From Aequorivita sp. (GTDB lineage: Bacteria > Bacteroidota > Bacteroidia > Flavobacteriales > Flavobacteriaceae), in the NCBI GenBank assembly GCA_020435865.1, contig JAGQYZ010000402.1, forward strand, positions 1 through 9,473: a DNA stretch of 9,473 nucleotides. The letters run 5' to 3'. The position numbers were made by a program, and so were the translations under genes. This document shows, one piece after another, positions 4,255-9,473 of the stretch. The notes beneath the pieces were generated by a model. That model searched no databases. It was not told where the DNA came from and saw nothing but the letters and a program-made list of their open reading frames with translations. How positions within the stretch are numbered: the first letter of the stretch is position 1; the number at the start of each line of letters is the position of its first letter.

Positions 4255-6701
4255 TAATTATCTACATCAATATTGACGCGGACGCTTGAAAATTCCTTGA
4301 TGGAATTGAAACTACGTTGCACGTTTTCTATATATTTTTTCGTCATTTCCAAGGATTGTTTCTTTGGAATTTTGACAAGTAGATTGATGATGTATTTATT
4401 TTTAATTCTTCCAATAGGTGGTGGCTCTGGCCCCAAAATATTTTCTTTGAACTGAATTTCCAGCGCTTGCCCAAACCACGTTGAGCCTTTCTGCACACGT
4501 GCTAAATTTTTATCCTTAAACACAATTTTTATGGTTCTGAAAAAAGGGGGATATTTATAATTGTAGCGCTCTTCCAACTGTTCTTTATACATCGCTTCGT
4601 AATCGTTCACGCTAACTTGCTTCAAAATTTGGTGGTACGGATTGTAAGTCTGTATCAAAACCTTACCGCGCTTTTGGGTGCGTCCTGCCCTACCCGAAAC
4701 TTGTTGCAATAATTGAAAACTACGCTCGTGAGCCCTAAAATCTGGAAAATTTAATAAATTATCTGCGTTCATCACGCCAACCAAACTTATATTTCTAAAA
4801 TCCAAACCTTTGGCGAGCATCTGCGTTCCCACCAATATATCAATTTCTTCGTTTTCCAAAGCCTCTATCAATTTTGAATACGCATGCTTGCCTTTAGTCG
4901 TATCTTGGTCCATTCTGGCTATTTTGTGGTTTGGAAACAACGTTTTCAATTCCGTTTCAATCTGTTCTGTGCCGAAACCTTTGGTATCCAAGGTTTCACT
5001 TCCGCAGGCAATGCAGCTTTGCATCATTGCCATATGATACCCACAATAGTGGCAGCGCAATTGGTTTTTATGCTGATGGAACGTTAAACTAACATCACAA
5101 TTTGGACATTGTGGTGAAACACCGCAAGTAGTACATTCCACAACCGGTGAAAAACCTCTACGGTTCTGAAAAAGAATTACTTGTTCGCCATGCTTTAAAA
5201 CCTCACGCATTTCTTCCAGCAATCGATCACTGAAATGGCCCGTCATTTGCTTTTTTCGGTTTTTTTCTTTTACATCTACCAATTCAATATCTGGCATCAA
5301 AACATTTCCGAAGCGCTTTTTTAGTGTAACCAATCCAAACTTTCCTGTTTTTGCGTTGTGGTAACTTTCCAGCGAAGGCGTTGCAGAGCCCATTAACAAT
5401 TTTGCTTTGTGAAGGCTTGCCAAAACAATTGAACTATCACGAGCATTGTAGCGAGGTGCGGGACTATATTGTTTAAAAGATGGTTCGTGTTCTTCATCAA
5501 CAATTATAAACCCTAAATTTTTAAAAGGAAGGAATAAAGACGAGCGTGCGCCAATAACTACTTGTGCTTTCGGTTTTTCAGCAAGTACATTGTTCCAAAC
5601 CTCAACCCTTTCGTTTACTGAAAACTTGGAATGATACACCGAAATCTTTTCGCCAAAATATTTCTGGAGACGGCTAATCAACTGTGTTGTTAAAGCAATT
5701 TCGGGAAGCATATACAAAACTTGCTTTCCAGTTGCAATCACTTCTTCAATCAGCCGCACATAGATTTCTGTCTTTCCGCTGGAAGTGACACCGTGAAGCA
5801 ATACCACATCATTAGTATCGAAAGAAGTTTTTACCTCATCGTAAGCCTTTGTTTGTGCTTCATTCAAGGTTTTAATTTCTGAAGAAGCTTCGCCAGAAAA
5901 TTCAACACGATCATGTTGAATAAAATATTCTTCCAAAATACCTTTATCAATCAAAGATTTCAGCGTTGCCGCAGATGCTTCACTTTTCTTTTGAAGTGCC
6001 TTGGAACTGATTGGCTTTTTGGTTTGGCTATTCAGCATAAAAAGATTCATAAGCACATCGCGCTGTTTGGGAGCACGAGTTAAGGAATCTAAAAGTTCCC
6101 GAAGGTTTTCTTCGGAAGTGTATTTTTTTGAAAGTTTTATATAGCGTTTCAGTTTCGGCGTGTATTGTTCGTAAACCGTTTCTTCAACTTCAATAATATG
6201 CTTGTCCAACAATTTTTGGATTACAGAAACGATGTTTCTTCTATCTAAAATGGAACGCGCATCGTTAATGTGCAGTGATGATTGATGTTGCAAGGCTTCA
6301 TACAAAACAAATTCATCATCGCTTAAAGATTCTTCACCCTGAAAGTTTCGAGAAGAAAGTTTGATGATGGTTTCACTTTCCAGCAGAAAAGCGCTTGGAA
6401 GTGCTGCTTTTATTACTTCGCCCAAAGAGCACATATAATATTTGGCTATCCATTCCCAATGTTTTAGTTGAACAGTTGTGAGGATTGGTTCTTCATCAAG
6501 AATATGATCAATTGATTTTGTTTCATAACCAACAGGTGGCTGATCGTGTACTTGATAGACAATTCCTGTATATACTTTGGATTTTCCAAAAGGAATAGCC
6601 ACCCGCATGCCCTGTTTCAGAAAGGCAGCCTCATCCTTGTTCACACTATAAGTGAAGGTTTGCTTTAGTGGAATAGGAAGGATAACGTCTATGAAATACA
6701 C
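4251..6701 (-). CDS. priA: Primosomal protein N', replication restart helicase PriA
   Basis: PriA recognises stalled replication forks and D-loops, unwinds DNA 3' to 5' and reloads the replicative helicase. At 816 residues it is of normal to slightly long length. The N-terminal DNA-binding domain begins YFIDVILPIPLKQTFTYSV (2-20). The helicase core has Walker A GVTSSGKT (304-311), the DEEH Walker B motif (402-405), GSATPS (438-443), GTQMLAKGLDF (625-635) and QVSGRAGR (667-674). Eight cysteines form the zinc module between the helicase lobes: C523, C526, C532, C535, C550, C553, C563 and C566. All are present, so the enzyme looks intact. The start is GTG at 6701; the upstream frame meets a stop within seven codons with no ATG. 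It stands alone: the preceding DUF2147 operon ends in a terminator, and its 3' end overlaps the last codon of the convergent LytTR gene. I see no clear promoter in the short upstream gap. Confidence 0.97.
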   Translation of the reverse strand: MYFIDVILPIPLKQTFTYSVNKDEAAFLKQGMRVAIPFGKSKVYTGIVYQVHDQPPVGYETKSIDHILDEEPILTTVQLKHWEWIAKYYMCSLGEVIKAALPSAFLLESETIIKLSSRNFQGEESLSDDEFVLYEALQHQSSLHINDARSILDRRNIVSVIQKLLDKHIIEVEETVYEQYTPKLKRYIKLSKKYTSEENLRELLDSLTRAPKQRDVLMNLFMLNSQTKKPISSKALQKKSEASAATLKSLIDKGILEEYFIQHDRVEFSGEASSEIKTLNEAQTKAYDEVKTSFDTNDVVLLHGVTSSGKTEIYVRLIEEVIATGKQVLYMLPEIALTTQLISRLQKYFGEKISVYHSKFSVNERVEVWNNVLAEKPKAQVVIGARSSLFLPFKNLGFIIVDEEHEPSFKQYSPAPRYNARDSSIVLASLHKAKLLMGSATPSLESYHNAKTGKFGLVTLKKRFGNVLMPDIELVDVKEKNRKKQMTGHFSDRLLEEMREVLKHGEQVILFQNRRGFSPVVECTTCGVSPQCPNCDVSLTFHQHKNQLRCHYCGYHMAMMQSCIACGSETLDTKGFGTEQIETELKTLFPNHKIARMDQDTTKGKHAYSKLIEALENEEIDILVGTQMLAKGLDFRNISLVGVMNADNLLNFPDFRAHERSFQLLQQVSGRAGRTQKRGKVLIQTYNPYHQILKQVSVNDYEAMYKEQLEERYNYKYPPFFRTIKIVFKDKNLARVQKGSTWFGQALEIQFKENILGPEPPPIGRIKNKYIINLLVKIPKKQSLEMTKKYIENVQRSFNSIKEFSSVRVNIDVDNY

Positions 6702-6735
6702 TCTAGAAAAGTTATTGGGTTACTGTTTTCTGAAT

Positions 6736-6762
6736 AAAAAAAGCCACCAAAATTGGCGGCTT
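6736..6762 (-). terminator. Intrinsic terminator of the nadC-yihY-DUF2147 operon
   Basis: On the minus strand, AAGCCGCCA and TGGTGGCTT pair around an ATTT loop, with one G-U wobble in the RNA, followed directly by seven T residues and then ATT. On the plus strand the wobble becomes an A-C mismatch and the A run leads rather than follows, so the direction is minus. It begins about 23 bp after the DUF2147 stop and ends about 35 bp before the priA start, insulating priA from upstream transcription. Confidence 0.88.
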
Positions 6763-6785
6763 AAAGATACTGTTTTTAATGTTTT

Positions 6786-7214
6786 TTAGTTAACGCGACT
6801 CCAGGTTTGTGTTCTGCCCAAAAGAGAGAAACCTATATAGCCTCGAACATCAAGTTTATTAGGGCCATCAAGTTCTATGTAGCATTTATAGACTTTTCCA
6901 TTGTTTGGATCCATAATGGTGCCGTCGTTGTATTCATCGCCATCTTTTTCGAGGCCTTTTATGATTACGAGTCCCAAAATAGGCTTGCCTTTATCAGAGC
7001 CTGGACATTCATCGCAAGTAGCATTTTTCTTTGCTGGATTTAGTATCTCTACTACCTTTCCATAGATTTTTCCGTTTTGTTTGTAGATTTCAACAATAGA
7101 TTTTTCTTCGCCAGTTTCGTCATCAACGGTTTTCCATTTTCCGGTTACGTCTTGCGCCACGGCCGTCATAACAGTAAGGGCAACAAGGGAGATAGTTAAA
7201 AGTATTTTTTTCAT
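6786..7214 (-). CDS. Secreted DUF2147 family protein
   Basis: A 142-residue protein with a standard signal peptide: KK, then a hydrophobic stretch (about 4-16), then TAVAQ, with cleavage probably after A20 or nearby. The mature part begins DVTGKWKTVDDETGE and continues with EIYKQNGKIYGKVVEI (42-57), the family pattern of a small beta-barrel-like domain in which a GxW motif opens the fold. The C-terminus has GYIGFSLLGRTQTWSR (125-140), also typical of DUF2147. Two cysteines in TCDECPG (C67, C70) and C111 are present; a disulfide between C67 and C70 is possible in the envelope. The family has no known biochemical role. It starts 22 bp after the yihY stop, without an obvious promoter in the gap, and is followed by a strong terminator, so it looks like the last gene of the nadC-yihY operon. 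Confidence 0.88.
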   Translation of the reverse strand: MKKILLTISLVALTVMTAVAQDVTGKWKTVDDETGEEKSIVEIYKQNGKIYGKVVEILNPAKKNATCDECPGSDKGKPILGLVIIKGLEKDGDEYNDGTIMDPNNGKVYKCYIELDGPNKLDVRGYIGFSLLGRTQTWSRVN

Positions 7215-7236
7215 AGTTTAAAATTTAGGTTTGTTA

Positions 7237-8148
7237 TTAAAGTTTGTCTTTTAGCTGCCTTATTGAAACATTTAATTCAAAACCCAGCAGCAAGAGGTTT
7301 GCATTTATCCAAATATAGAACATCAAAATTAAAAGTGCACCAATGGAACCATATAACTCGTTATAATTTGAAAAATTATTTATGTAAATTCCAAATAAAT
7401 AAGTTGTCAGGACAAAGAGTGCCGTTGTTGTAGACGCTCCAATTGAAAAAAAGCTTGAAGCTTTTCCTTCCTTGGTTCCAAAATAATACAATGTGGCAAT
7501 AACCACATAGATCATTATTAAAAAAACAATAAATTGAAAGAACGAAATCCAGAAAAGGTCATTCTTTATATAAGCTCTGGACTTAAGGTCATGGATAAGA
7601 TATTCGCCATATAAAATAACCCCAACTGAAGTTAACAACAACAATGCCAAGAAGATTGAAACCACCAACGCCACAAAATACTGCCTAAAAAAACTACGGT
7701 TTATGTTTACGTGGATAGAATGCTCAAAAGCACTGAATATTGCATTCACACCATTTGCAGATAAAAAGATTGATAGAAAAAAAACAATAGATATTAGGCC
7801 CGCTCTGGGGTTTACAGCAATATCCGCAATAATTGGATAAAAAAACTGTGAAGTCTGCGCTGGCAAAAGCGCCTCAAAGAATATCAAAAATCGTGTTTGA
7901 AAACCATCAATAGGTATGTATGGAATAAGATTAAGCAGAAATAACAAAAATGGAAAAAGGGCAAGAAAAAAACTATAAGCAATGGAGCTGGCCCGGAAGG
8001 AAAAAGTTCCTTTTATAATTCCAGTGCCATAAACGTCCAATAAATTATATAATGAAAACTCACCCAGCCCAGGAAGTTTTATCCTTTTACTGAACTGCAC
8101 TAACTCCCTGATAACGGGAATGTTTATTTCCTTTTTTTCTTCACTCAT
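7237..8148 (-). CDS. YihY/UPF0761 family inner-membrane protein (BrkB-like)
   Basis: Polytopic membrane protein of the YihY/UPF0761 family, once annotated as ribonuclease BN; that name is wrong for the family, and the function is not established. The 303 residues carry about six hydrophobic segments near 52-78, 117-140, 157-181, 200-224, 234-256 and 265-291. Family blocks visible are SFRASSIAYSFFLALFPFLLF (in part 50-70, with the conserved ASSIAY core), NGVNAIFSAFEHS (132-144), and YGSIGALLILMFYIWINANLLL (in part 266-287), which is the most conserved C-terminal stretch of the family. The N-terminal 35-40 residues are cytoplasmic and charged. Its ATG overlaps the nadC stop in an ATGA arrangement (8145-8148), which implies translational coupling. 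The DUF2147 gene follows 22 bp later. Confidence 0.92.
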   Translation of the reverse strand: MSEEKKEINIPVIRELVQFSKRIKLPGLGEFSLYNLLDVYGTGIIKGTFSFRASSIAYSFFLALFPFLLFLLNLIPYIPIDGFQTRFLIFFEALLPAQTSQFFYPIIADIAVNPRAGLISIVFFLSIFLSANGVNAIFSAFEHSIHVNINRSFFRQYFVALVVSIFLALLLLTSVGVILYGEYLIHDLKSRAYIKNDLFWISFFQFIVFLIMIYVVIATLYYFGTKEGKASSFFSIGASTTTALFVLTTYLFGIYINNFSNYNELYGSIGALLILMFYIWINANLLLLGFELNVSIRQLKDKL

Positions 8149-9005
8149 TTAACAGCTTTTAGGCTCAAGTCCATATTGTAAACTGAATGTGTTAAAGCGC
8201 CACTGGAAATATAATCTACACCACATTCTGCATAGTGTCTTGCTGTTTCTAAGGTGATGCCGCCGCTTGATTCCGTAAGACATTTTCCGTTTATAAGCTT
8301 TACTGCCTTGCGTGTATCTTCATAATTGAAATTGTCTATCAAAATTCTGTAAACTCCTTCTGACTTAAGTATTTCTTCTATTTCTGAAAGGTTTCTTGCT
8401 TCAACAATTATTTTAAGGTTAAGCTGATTTTCCTTTAAATACTTTTTCGTCTTTTCAATGGCTTTTGTTATTCCACCGCAGAAATCTATGTGATTGTCTT
8501 TTAGCATCACCATGTCATACAAAGCAAAACGGTGGTTCTCCCCGCCTCCAATTTTTACGGCCCACTTTTCTAAAGCACGGATTCCGGGCGTGGTTTTACG
8601 GGTGTCAAGAATTTTGGTATTGGTTCCTTCTAGTAATTTTACATATTCATTGGTTTTGGTGGCAATGGCGCTCATACGCTGCATTGCGTTCAAAACCAAT
8701 CTCTCAGACTTTAATATGGATTGCGAAAGGCCTGAAACGTAAAAACACACATCGCCATACTTTACGGGGTTTCCATCATTTATTTTTATATCCAGTTCTA
8801 AACCTGGATCAACATATTCAAAAACTTGGCGGGCAAACTCTACACCAGCAATGATGCCTTCGTCTTTTACCAATAGTTTTGCCGAACCTCTTGCATCTTC
8901 AGGGATGCAGGCAAGGGAACTATGATCGCCATCGCCCACATCTTCACGGATGGCGTTGGCAATAATGATATCTATTTCTTTGTTGAATTGTTTCTGTGAA
9001 ATCAT
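8145..9005 (-). CDS. nadC: Nicotinate-nucleotide pyrophosphorylase (carboxylating), quinolinate phosphoribosyltransferase
   Basis: Converts quinolinate and phosphoribosyl pyrophosphate to nicotinate mononucleotide, CO2 and pyrophosphate, the committed step from de novo quinolinate into NAD. The 286 residues match the usual length. Seen in order: AIREDVGDGDHSS (18-30) near the N-terminus; ERLVLNAMQRMSAIAT (101-116); the catalytic core DTRKTTPGIRALEKWAVKIGG (in part 134-154), with R136 and K137; GGGENHR (153-159); MLKDNHI (167-173), whose K169 corresponds to the conserved active-site lysine; E202 and D224 on the barrel; SSGGI (246-250); and SSGALTHS (267-274), which holds the phosphate. Nothing looks missing. 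It is the first gene of a probable operon with yihY and DUF2147 and diverges from rlmH. A 14-bp perfect palindrome lies 10 bp upstream of its ATG. No nadA or nadB is in the window. Confidence 0.97.
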   Translation of the reverse strand: MISQKQFNKEIDIIIANAIREDVGDGDHSSLACIPEDARGSAKLLVKDEGIIAGVEFARQVFEYVDPGLELDIKINDGNPVKYGDVCFYVSGLSQSILKSERLVLNAMQRMSAIATKTNEYVKLLEGTNTKILDTRKTTPGIRALEKWAVKIGGGENHRFALYDMVMLKDNHIDFCGGITKAIEKTKKYLKENQLNLKIIVEARNLSEIEEILKSEGVYRILIDNFNYEDTRKAVKLINGKCLTESSGGITLETARHYAECGVDYISSGALTHSVYNMDLSLKAVK

Positions 9006-9014
9006 AGCAACGAA

Positions 9015-9028
9015 ATTTTAGCTAAAAT
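9015..9028. repeat. 14-bp palindrome upstream of nadC
   Basis: ATTTTAGCTAAAAT is a perfect palindrome ending 10 bp before the nadC start codon. It could be an operator, or chance in AT-rich DNA. The same half-site, CTAAAAT/ATTTTAG, occurs in inverted order upstream of rpsF (3432-3450). Confidence 0.4.
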
Positions 9029-9049
9029 ACTTAAAATGTTTGAAGGACG

Positions 9050-9070
9050 AAGTGGGAAGTGGGAAGTAGC
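9050..9070. repeat. Short tandem repeat AAGTGGG
   Basis: Two perfect copies of the 7-mer AAGTGGG (9050-9063) are followed by a decayed third, AAGTAGC. It lies in the nadC-rlmH divergent region, just upstream of the rlmH -7 box. Copy number may vary between strains; a role is not evident. Confidence 0.6.
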
Positions 9071-9076
9071 AACTTT

Positions 9077-9092
9077 TATCTTTGTATTTTTG
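9077..9092 (+). promoter_or_regulatory. Candidate rlmH promoter with two tandem -7 boxes
   Basis: TATCTTTG (9077-9084) and TATTTTTG (9085-9092) are back-to-back full matches to TAnnTTTG. No TTG lies at proper distance upstream; that space is taken by the AAGTGGG repeat. The first box gives a leader of about 20 nt before the ATG at 9111 and is the better candidate. Confidence 0.5.
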
Positions 9093-9110
9093 GTTTCTGA
9101 AACGTTTTTA

Positions 9111-9473
9111 ATGAAAATAACGCTGCTCGCCATAGGCAAAACCGACAACAACCAACTGCAAACCTTGATGGATGATTACACCAAAAGGTTGGGGTTTTAT
9201 ATTCCGTTTGAATTGGAAGTGATTCCAGATGTGAAAAACGCCAAGAATCTTTCCGAAGCACTACAAAAACAGGCTGAGGGCGAAGAAATATTAAAACGAA
9301 CTTCTACCGCCGATGTTTTGATTCTGTTGGATGAAAAAGGGAAAACTTATACTTCGGAAGGGTTTGCAGAATTTCTTCAGAAGAAAATGAACAGTGGGTT
9401 GAAGAACCTGATCTTCGTGATTGGTGGGCCATATGGGTTTAGTGAAGCTGTTTATGCACGCGCCAACGGAAAG
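9111..9473 (+). CDS. rlmH: 23S rRNA (pseudouridine1915-N3)-methyltransferase RlmH, truncated by window edge
   Basis: SPOUT-class methyltransferase that adds a methyl group to pseudouridine 1915 in helix 69 of 23S rRNA on assembled 70S ribosomes, using S-adenosylmethionine. The first 121 codons are present out of about 157 expected. The reading begins MKITLLAIGKTDNNQLQTLM and contains YTKRLGFYIPFELEVIPDVK (in part 23-42), EGEEILKR (56-63), VLILLDEKGKTYTSEGFAEFL (in part 69-88) and LIFVIGGPYGFSEAVYARA (100-118). The last is the glycine-rich SAM-binding loop of the trefoil knot. The C-terminal tail that completes the active site lies beyond the window. It starts at an ATG behind two Bacteroidota -7 boxes and diverges from nadC. 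The minus-strand ORF overlapping its start is a shadow. Confidence 0.95.
   Translation, partial: MKITLLAIGKTDNNQLQTLMDDYTKRLGFYIPFELEVIPDVKNAKNLSEALQKQAEGEEILKRTSTADVLILLDEKGKTYTSEGFAEFLQKKMNSGLKNLIFVIGGPYGFSEAVYARANGK

Noticed and set aside
6736..6762. Plus-strand terminator reading of the hairpin upstream of priA
   Set aside because: On the plus strand one stem pair is a mismatch and no T run follows the stem; the minus strand has a G-U pair and seven T residues, so only that direction fits.
8465..8854. 129-residue plus-strand ORF within nadC
   Set aside because: It lies wholly antisense to a well-conserved enzyme, its translation is rich in His, Trp and Arg as expected of a shadow, and it resembles no family I know.
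9076..9261. Minus-strand 61-residue ORF over the rlmH start
   Set aside because: It covers the clearly coding N-terminus of RlmH and the rlmH promoter; the peptide looks non-biological.
1..9473. A defence system, mobile element, CRISPR array or other new multi-gene system
   Set aside because: Nearly every gene belongs to a known core family in a common flavobacterial order; there are no integrase, transposase, nuclease or repeat-spacer signals and no change in base composition suggesting transfer.

Overview
The window is a stretch of ordinary chromosome from a member of the Bacteroidota, most likely a marine-type Flavobacteriaceae. The evidence is the AT-rich sequence, the gene order rpsF-rpsR-rplI with no ssb/priB between them, several promoters of the Bacteroidota type (TTG about 19-23 bp upstream of TAnnTTTG), few clear Shine-Dalgarno sites, and protein sequences of flavobacterial flavour. 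I cannot name the genus from sequence alone. No rRNA, tRNA, CRISPR array, insertion sequence or phage gene is visible.

Layout. Positions 1-154 (-) hold the first 51 codons of hisS, opening with TTG. It diverges from a MacB/FtsX-type ABC transporter permease (313-1554, +). Convergent to that is a small conserved protein that I place in the DUF6495 family (1576-2049, -), which follows the ribosomal protein operon rpsF-rpsR-rplI (3328 down to 2115, -). A strong hairpin terminator separates rplI from the DUF6495 gene. The rpsF operon has a near-ideal promoter and a short hairpin leader. It diverges from a LytTR-type response regulator (start at 3541 or 3517, end at 4254, +), and the gap between them carries two inverted repeats. 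The regulator ends tail to tail with priA (4251-6701, -), overlapping it by 4 bp. Upstream of priA lies a probable operon nadC-yihY-DUF2147 (9005 down to 6786, -), closed by a clear intrinsic terminator at 6736-6762. Diverging from nadC is rlmH (9111 to the window end, +, truncated).

Functionally this is mostly information processing and core metabolism: tRNA charging (hisS), small- and large-subunit ribosomal proteins (S6, S18, L9), replication restart (priA), 23S rRNA modification (rlmH) and NAD synthesis (nadC). Added to these are a membrane protein (YihY), a secreted small protein (DUF2147), an export-type permease without its ATPase, and an orphan regulator.

I found no convincing new biological system. 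The places most worth checking are regulatory: the paired inverted repeats between rpsF and the LytTR gene, the terminator placed directly before the DUF6495 start codon, the face-to-face promoters between hisS and the permease, and the charged tail on ribosomal protein L9.
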